64,000 nucleotides of DNA, from NCBI RefSeq assembly GCF_014636295.1, contig NZ_BMEC01000004.1:230234-294233 (forward strand), read 5' to 3'. A program made the translations under genes and the position numbers. Below are positions 44,364-53,439 of this stretch, in pieces; within the stretch, counting starts at the first letter, position 1, and each line of letters starts with the position of its first letter. Source of the stretch: Marivirga lumbricoides. Its GTDB lineage: Bacteria > Bacteroidota > Bacteroidia > Cytophagales > Cyclobacteriaceae. The notes under the pieces are model-generated. The model did no database searches. It had not been told where the DNA came from and saw only the letters and a list, made by a program, of their open reading frames with translations.

Positions 44364-45011
44364 TTAATCCTTTAAAATACTTTTGAATTTTTCAGCTACC
44401 TTTTCAATTTTAGGCCTGGAAACATTTACAATATACCTATCATTAGGATTCTTTTCTTCATAATCCTGATGATACTCTTCAGCTTTGTAGAAAGTACTAA
44501 AAGGGGTTAATTCTGTCACTATTTTGTCTTTATAGTTACCAGCTAGAGCTTCCATCTTCCGCTGTGCTTTCTGTTTTTCCATTTCATTAGTATAAAATAT
44601 TGCAGACCTGTATTGTTTACCTACGTCCGGGCCTTGCCTGTTGAGCTGAGTAGGATCGTGAGCGGTGAAGAATATATCCAGTAAGGTATCGTAACTGATA
44701 ACTGCCGGATCATAAATTACCATCACAGCTTCCGCATGATTAGTTTTTCCATAACTTACTTCTTTGTAAGTTGGGTTCTTCTCAGCACCCCCTGAATAAC
44801 CTGAAATTGCTTCTTTTACACCTTTTATTTGATCAAAGGACGCTTCTACACACCAAAAACATCCTCCGGCAAAATAAGCTGTGTCGGTATTTTCGAAAGA
44901 TTGGGCTGCTTCAACTATAGGGGTTTCATTTGAACTTTCCTGATTTTCTGTTTTGGCAGAGCAGGAAAAAATGATAATTGATGATAATAGTAAGAAATAA
45001 TATTTAGACAT
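44364..45011 (-). CDS. msrA: peptide methionine-S-sulfoxide reductase (lipoprotein form)
   Basis: The 215-residue protein begins with a lipoprotein signal (LLLSSIIIFSC). The MsrA domain begins at TAYFAGGCFWCVEASFDQIK, where GCFWC holds the catalytic Cys, and continues with SGYSGGAEKNPTYKEVSYGK and EYHQDYEEKNP. It repairs oxidised methionine in exported or outer-membrane proteins using thioredoxin-type reductant. No MsrB is fused or adjacent. Confidence 0.95.
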   Translation of the reverse strand: MSKYYFLLLSSIIIFSCSAKTENQESSNETPIVEAAQSFENTDTAYFAGGCFWCVEASFDQIKGVKEAISGYSGGAEKNPTYKEVSYGKTNHAEAVMVIYDPAVISYDTLLDIFFTAHDPTQLNRQGPDVGKQYRSAIFYTNEMEKQKAQRKMEALAGNYKDKIVTELTPFSTFYKAEEYHQDYEEKNPNDRYIVNVSRPKIEKVAEKFKSILKD

Positions 45012-45100
45012 AATTTTAAATTTAATCCAGTAACGATAGGAGTTTATTTTTGGTTTGCCACGGAAACAGAGTTTTGCCTCTTTGTCGCCCGGCAGGCATA

Positions 45101-45547
45101 TTATTTAATAATAATGCTATTCTCTTTCTCGTATGCTATTAATTCATCCTTTAACCACTGAGGCATAGCAATTGTTTTTCTGGCTTTTGTATCAAACATT
45201 ACCTGTGTAGAAGTGCCCAAAGTATGGATTTCCGTTCCGTTGGTGGTAATCATATACTCCAGAATAAAACTTTTATTTCCCATTTCTTTTGTTCTCACCC
45301 AGCATCTGGTATCGGGAGTAGCAATTTTTAACTCCTTCAGGTAATTACAATTGATGTTAGCCAAAAGAAACATGTCCTTTTGCCAGTCCCAGGTTGGGGC
45401 TGCCTCCAGCATGTATCTGCCTCTGGCTATCTCAAAATATTGAATATATATTGAGTTGTTTACATGGTATAATGGATCTAAATCAGTCCATCTTACTTGT
45501 ATTTGTTCCGAAAATTTAAATTGATTGGGGTCAGTTGTTAGAGTCAT
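45101..45547 (-). CDS. acyl-CoA thioesterase (4HBT hotdog family)
   Basis: The 148-residue protein has the hotdog signature VRWTDLDPLYHVNNSIYIQY with the catalytic Asp and the adjacent His-Val-Asn, then FEIARGRYML. It belongs to the YbgC/4-hydroxybenzoyl-CoA thioesterase group and should hydrolyse an acyl-CoA thioester; the substrate is not known. Single gene. Confidence 0.9.
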   Translation of the reverse strand: MTLTTDPNQFKFSEQIQVRWTDLDPLYHVNNSIYIQYFEIARGRYMLEAAPTWDWQKDMFLLANINCNYLKELKIATPDTRCWVRTKEMGNKSFILEYMITTNGTEIHTLGTSTQVMFDTKARKTIAMPQWLKDELIAYEKENSIIIK

Positions 45548-45661
45548 GATAAGAAATATTGTCCGGCTAATTTAACAGATTGAAATTAATACGGAGCGTA
45601 AAAATTTATTAAGAGATTTTTAATGTGTCAAAACCCTCTCGGTGGGTTAAAAATAATTGCT

Positions 45662-46807
45662 TTAGAAATCCAGTTTTACCCAAGCCTGCTTATCGCTGGA
45701 TTCAATGGCTTTATCAATAAATAACATTCCTCTTACACCATCTTCTATTAAAGGCAAACTAAATGTATTAGCAAAAGTCTCCTCCGTAGCTTGTCCTTTA
45801 CTTTCTATTGCCTGAAAAAATGCATTATAGATGTTCTGAAAGCCTTCTGTAAAATAAGGAGAATGGCCGGGTATATTAACTTCGGATGTAGTTTCTTCAT
45901 TTTTCTCTTCCAATTGAATAATATCTTCTGTAAAATCCGGATATTTTATATGTAATTGATAAGGAATAGTATGTCTCCAAACCAATCCGGCTTTATCCCC
46001 ATAAATGTGCAGGCTAAAATCATTGTCTTCACCTGTGCTAATTTGACTAACTGATAATGTTCCTTTGGCGCCATTTTCCATTTTGACAAGAATATTAGCA
46101 TCATCATCAATCGCTCTTCCTTTAACCAGGGCAGATACATCAGCGCATAAGCTATCTACTTTCATTCCTGTTACGCTCTCTAAAAGATTAAAAGCATGAG
46201 TACCTATATCCGCAATTGTTCCACCATTACCTGATTTCTTTGGGTCAGTTCTCCACAATGCCTGCTTATGTCCTTCCTTTTCAATTAACTGACTTAACCA
46301 TCCCTGGGAATAGTCAACTCTTACTTTTCTGATTTCGCCTAGCTGCTTGTTGGCTATAAGCCCCGCTGCTTTTTTAAGAAGTGGATAGCCGCGATAAGTA
46401 TAAGTCATAGCAAAAATACCTGCTGATTGACTAACCACTTTTTGTAAGGCAAGTGCTTCTTCCAGATCAAAACTTAATGGTTTATCGCACATTACATGAA
46501 AACCGGCATTCAGTGCCAATGTACAGATTTCTGCATGTAAATAATTGGGAGTGGTTACAGCTACAAAATCCATTCTTTCATCTTCAGGTAAGTTAGCTTC
46601 CTTCATTATCATCTCCTCAAAGGAATCATAAATTCTATCCTCACTAAGGCCAAGTGATTTACCTTTTTCTGCACTTTTTTGAGGATCGGAGCTAAATGCG
46701 CCACAAACCAATTTAGCTTTTCCCGTTGCTGTAGCAGTAATTCTATGGATATCCCCAATCATGGACCCCGGACCGCCACCGATTATCCCCATTTTTAATG
46801 TGCTCAT
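45662..46807 (-). CDS. Gfo/Idh/MocA-family oxidoreductase
   Basis: The 381-residue protein starts with a Rossmann motif (GIIGGGPGSMIGDIHRITAT). The family EKP-like motif appears as CDKPLSFDLEEALALQ at about residue 108, and a conserved catalytic region is GGTIADIGTHAFNLLESVTG. It should use NAD(P) to oxidise or reduce a sugar or sugar-like compound. It is divergent from the gluconate-dehydrogenase-like genes at 46895 and probably functions with them. Confidence 0.92.
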   Translation of the reverse strand: MSTLKMGIIGGGPGSMIGDIHRITATATGKAKLVCGAFSSDPQKSAEKGKSLGLSEDRIYDSFEEMIMKEANLPEDERMDFVAVTTPNYLHAEICTLALNAGFHVMCDKPLSFDLEEALALQKVVSQSAGIFAMTYTYRGYPLLKKAAGLIANKQLGEIRKVRVDYSQGWLSQLIEKEGHKQALWRTDPKKSGNGGTIADIGTHAFNLLESVTGMKVDSLCADVSALVKGRAIDDDANILVKMENGAKGTLSVSQISTGEDNDFSLHIYGDKAGLVWRHTIPYQLHIKYPDFTEDIIQLEEKNEETTSEVNIPGHSPYFTEGFQNIYNAFFQAIESKGQATEETFANTFSLPLIEDGVRGMLFIDKAIESSDKQAWVKLDF

Positions 46808-46894
46808 ATAAGTTTATTTTTATTACCTTGTGTTTTTTTGAAACACTATCGTTTCTTCTTTAATATTATTTTATAAAGTAAACAAATTACCTTG

Positions 46895-47479
46895 ATGAAT
46901 AGAAGAGAAGCTATTAAAAAAACCGGTTTGTTACTCGGTTTTGCTGTTAGTTCACCTGTTTTAATGCAGGTTTTGCAAGGATGCGGTTCAGAGAAAACAT
47001 TAAACTGGAAGCCTCAATTTTTCTCTAAGGATCAGGCTCAGTTAGTCTCAGATTTGGTCAATGAAATTTTACCTAAGACAGATACCCCAGGTGCCCTGGA
47101 TGTAGGAGTTGATGCTTTCATTGATAAAATGGTAGGGGAGGTATATTCAAGCAGTGAGCAAGAGCAATTTATTAGAGGTTTGGATGCTATTAATGAGAAG
47201 AGCAAAACTTCCAGCGGGGAATTATTCTCAGATCTCAATTCTCAGGAAAAATATGACTTACTTTTTCAGATGGATAGCGAGATAAAGCAATTTGATTATG
47301 AAGCAGATCCTACGAAAAAGCCCTTTTTCATGATGTTAAAAGAACTTACACTTCTAGGATACTTCACCTCAGAAGAGATTATGACCAATCACCTTGAATA
47401 TATGCCGGTACCTATGAAGCTGGCAGGATGCGAACCAATGAAGGCAGATCAAAAATTAAGAGTGGGGAATTATTTTTAA
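46895..47479 (+). CDS. gluconate 2-dehydrogenase subunit 3-family protein (GMC partner)
   Basis: ATG 46895 starts a 194-residue protein (the upstream TTG 46892 is rejected). A twin-arginine-type signal (NRREAIKKTGLLLGFAVSS) ends near a Cys (QGCGSE), suggesting Tat export and possibly lipid anchoring. The rest matches the subunit 3 family (SDLVNEILPKTDTPGALDVG). These proteins partner GMC flavoenzymes in periplasmic sugar oxidation. The GMC gene starts one base after this stop. Confidence 0.9.
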   Translation: MNRREAIKKTGLLLGFAVSSPVLMQVLQGCGSEKTLNWKPQFFSKDQAQLVSDLVNEILPKTDTPGALDVGVDAFIDKMVGEVYSSSEQEQFIRGLDAINEKSKTSSGELFSDLNSQEKYDLLFQMDSEIKQFDYEADPTKKPFFMMLKELTLLGYFTSEEIMTNHLEYMPVPMKLAGCEPMKADQKLRVGNYF

Positions 47480-47480
47480 A

Positions 47481-49169
47481 ATGAGTAAAGAAATAACAAT
47501 TTATGATGCAATAGTTGTCGGTTCCGGCATATCCGGAGGATGGGCAGCTAAAGAATTATGTGAAAAGGGATTAAAAACATTAGTGCTGGAAAGAGGCCGA
47601 AATGTTGAACATATTCGTGACTACCCAACCATGAATAAAGCCCCATGGGAATTTGATCACCGTGGAAAGGAGTCTCAGGAAGTGCAGGAAGATTATTACG
47701 TGCAAAGCAAAACCTACGCTTTTGATGAGGCTACGAAGCACTTTTGGGTGAATGATAAAGAAAACCCTTACAGCACCCCGGAAGACAAAGAATTTAGATG
47801 GATAAGAGGAAATCATGTAGGTGGCAGATCGCTTACATGGGGCAGGCAGAGTTATAGGTTATCTGAAATGGATTTCGAAGCCAATTTGAAAGATGGTATT
47901 GCTGTCGATTGGCCTATTAGGTACAAGGATTTGGCTCCCTGGTACGATCACGTAGAGAAATTTATTGGAGTAAGTGGTAAGAACGAAGGCTTTGATCAGC
48001 TGCCAGATGGACAGTTTCTTCCTCCCATGGATATGTACTGTGTGGAAGAAAAGGTAAAAGGAGCTATAGAAAAAAACTGGACTGATAGAAAAATGACTAT
48101 CGGAAGAACAGCTAATCTCACTCAAAATCATAATGGAAGGTCAGCCTGTCAGTACAGAAATTTATGCAGCAGGGGATGCCCCTATGGAGCTTATTTTAGC
48201 AGTAATGCCTCTACTTTGCCAGCTGCCGCCAATACTGGAAATCTAACTTTAAGGCCTAACTCAATTGTTGAGTCAGTAATTCTTGATAAGGATTCAAGTA
48301 AGGCAAAAGGTGTCCGCGTAATTGATGCTGAAACTAATGAAATTCATGAGTTTTATGCAAAGGTCGTTTTTCTGTGTGCTTCTACGCTGGGCTCAACCTG
48401 GATCATGCTCAACTCTACCAGTGATCGCTTTCCTAATGGCTTAGGCAATACCAGCGATACACTTGGAAGAAATTTAATGGACCATCATTTTGAAGTGTAC
48501 GTAAAAGCTCAATTTGATGATTTTAATGATAAATATCATACTGGCTATCGTGCTAATGGTATTTATATACCCAGGTTTCAAAATATTAAAGATAAACATC
48601 CGGATTTTATCAGAGGTTATGGCTTCCAGGGAGGTGGTAACAGATTAGGCTGGGGTTATGGTAACAGATTAGCTGGTTTTGGAGGTAAATTTAAAGATGA
48701 TTTAATGAAACCGGGACCCTGGGAAATGTCATTTATGCCTTTTGGAGAATGCCTGCCTTACGAAGATAACAGGGTGACTCTAAATGGTAATATTAGAGAT
48801 AAATGGGGCTTGCCTACTTTACATATTGACTGTGAGTTTAAAGAAAATGAACTGCAAATGAGGAAGGATATGTTGAAGACCGGCAGGGAAATGCTGGAAG
48901 TGGCTGGCGGTAAAAATATTGAAGCAGTGAATTTAAAACCAGTTCCCGGCTTTGGAATTCATGAAATGGGTACAGCAAGGATGGGACGAGATCCTAAAAC
49001 ATCTATGCTTAATGGAAACAACCAGTTGCATGAAGTACCTAATGTATTTGTGACAGATGGTTCCGCGATGACCTCCTCAGCATGTCAGAACCCAAGTTTA
49101 ACCTATATGGCTTTAACTGCCAGAGCCGTGGATTTTGCAGTAAATGAATTAAAAAGAATGAATTTATAA
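47481..49169 (+). CDS. GMC-family FAD-dependent sugar dehydrogenase
   Basis: The 562-residue protein has the FAD-binding Rossmann motif near its N-terminus (AIVVGSGISGGWAAKELCEK) and the GMC features WIRGNHVGGRSLTWGRQSYR, VVFLCASTLGSTWIML, and the C-terminal HEMGTARMG and SACQNPSLTYMAL with the catalytic His/Asn region. Together with its Tat-exported subunit 3, it likely oxidises a sugar or polyol in the periplasm, possibly at C3. The protein lacks its own signal and would be carried by subunit 3. Confidence 0.92.
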   Translation: MSKEITIYDAIVVGSGISGGWAAKELCEKGLKTLVLERGRNVEHIRDYPTMNKAPWEFDHRGKESQEVQEDYYVQSKTYAFDEATKHFWVNDKENPYSTPEDKEFRWIRGNHVGGRSLTWGRQSYRLSEMDFEANLKDGIAVDWPIRYKDLAPWYDHVEKFIGVSGKNEGFDQLPDGQFLPPMDMYCVEEKVKGAIEKNWTDRKMTIGRTANLTQNHNGRSACQYRNLCSRGCPYGAYFSSNASTLPAAANTGNLTLRPNSIVESVILDKDSSKAKGVRVIDAETNEIHEFYAKVVFLCASTLGSTWIMLNSTSDRFPNGLGNTSDTLGRNLMDHHFEVYVKAQFDDFNDKYHTGYRANGIYIPRFQNIKDKHPDFIRGYGFQGGGNRLGWGYGNRLAGFGGKFKDDLMKPGPWEMSFMPFGECLPYEDNRVTLNGNIRDKWGLPTLHIDCEFKENELQMRKDMLKTGREMLEVAGGKNIEAVNLKPVPGFGIHEMGTARMGRDPKTSMLNGNNQLHEVPNVFVTDGSAMTSSACQNPSLTYMALTARAVDFAVNELKRMNL

Positions 49170-49258
49170 CATTTTCTGATTTTAGTTGAGATGAAGCATC
49201 CTTTAACAGCTATTTTTAACGAAAATTATTAACTTAGATAAATTAAAATATTAATACT

Positions 49259-50149
49259 ATGGACAGACGGAAATTTTTATACCAAAGCGGAGCCATTGCC
49301 GCAGGATCAATTATAGCACCTTCCTTATTTGGTTTTTCAAAGGCCCCCAGAAGAGTTAAAAATGCTGGCTTGCAGGTTTACACACTTCGGGAGGAATTAG
49401 CAAAGGATTTTGCAGGCACTATGAAAAAGGTAGCTGATTTAGGTTATAAGAATATTGAGTTGTTCAATTATAGTGATGGTAAGTACTTTGGCAATAGTAT
49501 TACTGAAGTAAAAAAGCTCATGAAGGATTTAGGCATGAAAGTAAGAAGCAGTCATGTACTAACAGGTATCAGCATGCCAGATAATATTGGTACCCTCACT
49601 AATAGCTGGGAACGCACAGTTGAAGATGCAGCTAAACTTGGCCAGGATTACATTGTTTGCGCCTATTTACCGGACTCTGAAAGAAGAAATCTTGATGATT
49701 ATAAGAAGGTAGCCGACCTGCTAAATAAATCTGGAGAGATAGCTAAAAAGGCAGGAGTTCAGTTAGCGTATCACAACCATGCTTTTGAGTTTGAAAACAT
49801 GGAAGGTGAAATTCCTTACCACATCTTTTTGGATAGCTGTGATAAAGAGCTGGTAAAATATGAGCTTGATCTTTATTGGGCAAAGAGAGCTGGAATTAGC
49901 CCGGTGGAATATTTTAAGAAATATCCTGGAATGTTTCCGCTTTGGCATGTTAAAGATATGGAAGCAGGAGAGGAGCAGTTTTTTGCCCCTGTAGGCGAAG
50001 GTGTTATTAATTGGCAGGAAATCTTTAACCATGCCAGCACAGCAGGTCTCGATTATTATTTTGTGGAGCAAGATGCAACAAGGGATAATAAGCCATTTGC
50101 CAGTATTGAGAAGAGTATTAACTATCTGAAAGGGATAGAGAGAAAGTAA
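49259..50149 (+). CDS. Tat-exported sugar phosphate isomerase/epimerase-family protein
   Basis: The 296-residue protein has a twin-arginine-like signal (MDRRKFLYQSGAIAAGSIIA). The mature part is a TIM barrel of the AP-endonuclease-2/xylose-isomerase-like family, with the metal-ligand regions YHNHAFEFEN, ELDLYWAKRAG and LWHVKDME. It likely isomerises, epimerises or hydrolyses an oxidised (keto) sugar. It is 89 bp after the GMC gene and followed by a terminator, so it closes this operon. Confidence 0.9.
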   Translation: MDRRKFLYQSGAIAAGSIIAPSLFGFSKAPRRVKNAGLQVYTLREELAKDFAGTMKKVADLGYKNIELFNYSDGKYFGNSITEVKKLMKDLGMKVRSSHVLTGISMPDNIGTLTNSWERTVEDAAKLGQDYIVCAYLPDSERRNLDDYKKVADLLNKSGEIAKKAGVQLAYHNHAFEFENMEGEIPYHIFLDSCDKELVKYELDLYWAKRAGISPVEYFKKYPGMFPLWHVKDMEAGEEQFFAPVGEGVINWQEIFNHASTAGLDYYFVEQDATRDNKPFASIEKSINYLKGIERK

Positions 50150-50171
50150 TTTTTAACTAATTTTGTATGAG

Positions 50172-50199
50172 GCCCATTAGAATCTGATGGGCTTTTTTA
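50172..50199 (+). terminator. terminator of the sugar-oxidation operon
   Basis: A 9-bp stem with one G-U pair (GCCCATTAG / CTGATGGGC) and a 3-base loop is followed by a T-run, 22 bp past the isomerase stop. Confidence 0.85.
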
Positions 50200-50216
50200 T
50201 TTCATTTCTTTTATAG

Positions 50217-51008
50217 ATGTCCAGGCGCTTTCATCATTTTTATTTAGTTGAAATTCAGTACTTAGGCTACAGATTACATGGCTGGCAATTTCAACATGGC
50301 TTAAAAACCGTTCAGGGATTTTTGGAGTTAACGGTTAAATTTGTTTTGGGAGAAGAGCAACCATTCAAAATTATGGGATCGGGTAGGACTGATGCAATGG
50401 TTTCTGCAAGTTCCTCTTACTTCGAGCTTTTCCTGGAAAATGGTATTGATGAGAATACATTCTTTGCTGACCTCAATCAAAATTTACCAAGCGACTTGAA
50501 AGTTTTGAGTTGGCAAGCCGTAGATGAAAATTTTAATATTCTTCAGAATGTGAGCTCTAAGGAGTATAGGTATTATTTTGGCTATGGAGAAAAACAACAT
50601 CCATTTTCCGCACCTTTTATGGCTTGCATTCCTGAGAACCTGGACATCATATTAATGCAGCAAGGTGCAAAATTGTATGAAGGAACACATGATTTTGTTC
50701 ATTTTTGCCATAAGCCCAAGCCGGAAAAAGATACTGTGAGGGAAATTAAAATTTCAGAAATATTTGATAATAAGGAATTTACGGCAAGTTTTTTTCCTAA
50801 AAACTCATTCGTTTTTAGGGTTGTAGGTAAGGGGTTTATGCGGTATCAAATAAGAATGATGATGGGTGCTTTGTTTTTATTGGGTAAACATGAAATCACT
50901 CTTTCGGATTTAGAGAATTCACTGATAAATAAAGAGTTGACTTTTGAGAAACATTCAGCCCCTGCTTCGGGGCTGATGGTTTATCAGGTTAATTATGATT
51001 TTAATTAG
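50217..51008 (+). CDS. truA: tRNA pseudouridine synthase TruA-like
   Basis: The 263-residue protein has the TruA pattern: YLGYRLHGWQFQHGLKTVQG, the catalytic Asp in GSGRTDAMVSASSS (usually GRTDAGVHA), and FRVVGKGFMRYQIRMMMGAL. TruA converts uridines at positions 38-40 of the anticodon stem-loop to pseudouridine. The local change from the usual GVHA to MVSA after the catalytic Asp suggests a diverged TruA paralogue. Its 3' end overlaps the convergent GNAT gene by 8 bases. Confidence 0.85.
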   Translation: MSRRFHHFYLVEIQYLGYRLHGWQFQHGLKTVQGFLELTVKFVLGEEQPFKIMGSGRTDAMVSASSSYFELFLENGIDENTFFADLNQNLPSDLKVLSWQAVDENFNILQNVSSKEYRYYFGYGEKQHPFSAPFMACIPENLDIILMQQGAKLYEGTHDFVHFCHKPKPEKDTVREIKISEIFDNKEFTASFFPKNSFVFRVVGKGFMRYQIRMMMGALFLLGKHEITLSDLENSLINKELTFEKHSAPASGLMVYQVNYDFN

Positions 51009-51297
51009 CATTCTTACCTTCCCAAACGTCTCTAATGTTATCATTCTTTTCGAAAACAGCTTCAGCAAATGGACATGCCGGAATTATTTGCAAGTCGTTA
51101 TTTCTTGCATAATCAACAGAGGCCATTACCAGTTTTTTTCCCAGACCCTGACCTCTTTTTTCCTTATCTACTTCGGTGCTTTCAATTACGATTTCCTTTC
51201 CGTTTCTCACTGAATAGATCATTTCAGCAGTTTCAGTTCCATTTTCCTGTATAAAAAATCTTCCTTTATTATTTTCTTCTCTTCTTTGAATATCCAT
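51001..51297 (-). CDS. small GNAT-like N-acetyltransferase (YjdJ type)
   Basis: The 98-residue protein matches the short GNAT group: IESTEVDKEKRGQGLGKKLV contains the acetyl-CoA loop RGQGLGKK, and IIPACPFAEAVFEKN is the typical C-terminal segment. The substrate is unknown. It converges on truA with an 8-base overlap. Confidence 0.9.
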   Translation of the reverse strand: MDIQRREENNKGRFFIQENGTETAEMIYSVRNGKEIVIESTEVDKEKRGQGLGKKLVMASVDYARNNDLQIIPACPFAEAVFEKNDNIRDVWEGKNAN

Positions 51298-51692
51298 ATC
51301 GTTTTATTTTTATCTATATAAACCTTATACAAATAGTTACGACAGGTATTTGCACATGTTAAGCAAAAGCTGCATTCATTCAAGCAACAAAGTATGAAAA
51401 TACATAGATGTAGAATAAACGATATAACACCAATACCATTATGTGAAAAGTTTAATATTTCAATCGTAAGACTGGGAAGCTAATTATAAAAAAATTCAGG
51501 TGAGAAGTCTGAGCTAGATGGTGTTTGAAATGGGTTACTAATTAGTTTTCTGGAAAACAGTATTTATAAAGTTATGGAAATGGACTCCATTACTTTGTAG
51601 AATAAATATAACCCCTTAATCAAGAGAAAGGCTTCAAAATATTTATAAATTTTATTAAATTGTAAAGAAGAAATGAAATTATCTAATGAAAT
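51298..51692. other. 395-bp intergenic region
   Basis: AT-rich sequence between the GNAT gene and a membrane-protein gene. No gene, terminator or repeat was recognised. Confidence 0.4.
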
Positions 51693-52427
51693 ATGAAAAC
51701 TGATCACAATAAATTGGCTAAGACCAGCGGAATAATTTTTGGAATGATCGGAATGATTTTTGGTTTAGTGATATCGGATGGTAAGGATATTGGAAACTGG
51801 TTGTTTGTAGGAATTATTAGCGGAATGTTTTGGGGGTATTTAATCGGACTAGTAATTCAGAAAATTGCGAACTCAAAGCTAGTTAAAACTGCTTTGAAGA
51901 AAATCGATAAAATAAAAGTAGAGCGACACTCAAGGCAAGATATAAAGAAAAAGATGGTCGAATTTGCCCATTCAAAAGAAAAGTTTAAATATTTATCAGA
52001 TGAAACTTTAAAAGAAAAATATAGAAACAAACAGGTTACCAGTCATATATCACTTCTAGCTTTAGAAGAAGAACTTGTAAATAGAGATATAATTGAATAT
52101 TCACCAATGCATGAGAAATTAGATAAAATAGGGACTTATCTACAGAATGTAGGTAAGTCTAGTAATGATAGAGAGATCAGCCTAAAGTTATTAGCTAAAA
52201 AATTAGAATGTCCTATAAGTGAGGTTAAGACAAGTTATCTCAAGCATCTATTAGCAGATAACTTCTCAACTGAGGAACTACATGATCTCCAAATGAGCTG
52301 GCATAATAAGAAAGATGATGAATCAAAAAAACTTGGAATTAATCCAGATGATACACCTGCGGCTTTTTTAACTAAATGGACCAAAGAGTTTTCTGAAAAT
52401 AGATTTAGATCAAATATTAGAAGTTAA
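51693..52427 (+). CDS. two-helix membrane protein with charged C-terminus, unknown function
   Basis: The 244-residue protein has two hydrophobic segments near the N-terminus (about 12-28 and 36-58, Gly-rich), then a long Lys/Glu-rich helical cytoplasmic region. No domain recognised. Its AT-rich setting, flanking gene-free stretches and lack of recognisable relatives suggest an accessory gene. Confidence 0.68.
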   Translation: MKTDHNKLAKTSGIIFGMIGMIFGLVISDGKDIGNWLFVGIISGMFWGYLIGLVIQKIANSKLVKTALKKIDKIKVERHSRQDIKKKMVEFAHSKEKFKYLSDETLKEKYRNKQVTSHISLLALEEELVNRDIIEYSPMHEKLDKIGTYLQNVGKSSNDREISLKLLAKKLECPISEVKTSYLKHLLADNFSTEELHDLQMSWHNKKDDESKKLGINPDDTPAAFLTKWTKEFSENRFRSNIRS

Positions 52428-52557
52428 AAGTAATAGACTTTTATACTAATATTGTTTTATTAGATCAATAACTTAAAGTATTCAGCTTAAAATGCTGAAT
52501 GCTACTTAACTTAGAATCCAAGCTAGAAGAGAAGCCTGAGCTATATTTTATAAGAAG

Positions 52558-53436
52558 TTATTGAAAAAGATCTGAGCTTAGATAACGATCTCCACGATCG
52601 CAGGTAATACATACTATCAATCCCGACTCAATATTTTTGGCTACTTCCAAAGCGGCAACAAGGGCTCCTCCGCTACTCATTCCGGCTAAAATACCTTCTT
52701 CTTTTGCCAATCTCTGTGTCATATGTTTGGCATTTTCTTCACTTACATCTATAGTTTGATCAACTCTTTCCGGTTCAAAAATTTTGGGTAAAAATTCGGG
52801 GGACCACCTTCTGATTCCGGGTATTTTAGAACCATCTGTGGGCTGTGTACCCACAATTTGAATATTTGGATTTTGTTCTTTTAAATACCTGGAAACCCCC
52901 ATTATAGTGCCTGTTGTACCCATAGCAGATACAAAATGTGTTATCTTACCTTCTGTGTCTTTCCAAATTTCAGGGCCGGTAGTTTTATAATGCATCATGT
53001 AATTGTCAGGATTACCAAATTGGTTTAGCATAAAATATTCTCCTGTAGCAGCCATCTCTTCAGCCACAGTTCTGCTATATTCGATTGTACCTTCCGCTTT
53101 GGTTAAGATTACTTTGGCGCCATAAGCTTCCATGGTTTGAATGCGCTCAGCTGTAGAATTTTCAGGCATAATTAAGGTCATGTGTAAACCTTTCAATTTG
53201 GCAATCATTGCCAGTGCTATGCCAGTATTTCCACTGGTTGCTTCTACCAATTTGTCTCCTGCCTTTATTTCACCGCGCTCTAAGGCAGCACCAATCATAC
53301 CCAAAGCAGCCCGATCTTTCACGCTGCCTCCAGGGTTCTGCCCTTCCAGTTTGCAATAAATTTTCACATTTTTATTAACAGGAATGTTTTTTAATTCAAC
53401 GATAGGCGTGTTGCCCACTAAATCTTCTAGAAACAT
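52558..53436 (-). CDS. cysM: cysteine synthase B
   Basis: The 292-residue PLP enzyme carries NPGGSVKDRAALGMI with the PLP Lys, ATSGNTGIALAM (substrate loop), SAMGTTGTIMGVSRYL (phosphate-binding loop), and SSGGALVAAL near the C-terminus. It makes cysteine from O-acetylserine and sulfide (or thiosulfate). It starts 3 bp after the cysE stop, so the two are one operon and form the last two steps of cysteine synthesis. CysM rather than CysK is inferred from length and the closeness to cysE. Confidence 0.92.
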   Translation of the reverse strand: MFLEDLVGNTPIVELKNIPVNKNVKIYCKLEGQNPGGSVKDRAALGMIGAALERGEIKAGDKLVEATSGNTGIALAMIAKLKGLHMTLIMPENSTAERIQTMEAYGAKVILTKAEGTIEYSRTVAEEMAATGEYFMLNQFGNPDNYMMHYKTTGPEIWKDTEGKITHFVSAMGTTGTIMGVSRYLKEQNPNIQIVGTQPTDGSKIPGIRRWSPEFLPKIFEPERVDQTIDVSEENAKHMTQRLAKEEGILAGMSSGGALVAALEVAKNIESGLIVCITCDRGDRYLSSDLFQ

Positions 53437-53439
53437 AAT

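Noticed and set aside
45012-45100. GC-richer patch CGCCCGGCAGGCAT between msrA and the thioesterase gene
   Set aside because: It is a short isolated patch without symmetry or copies; too little to call.
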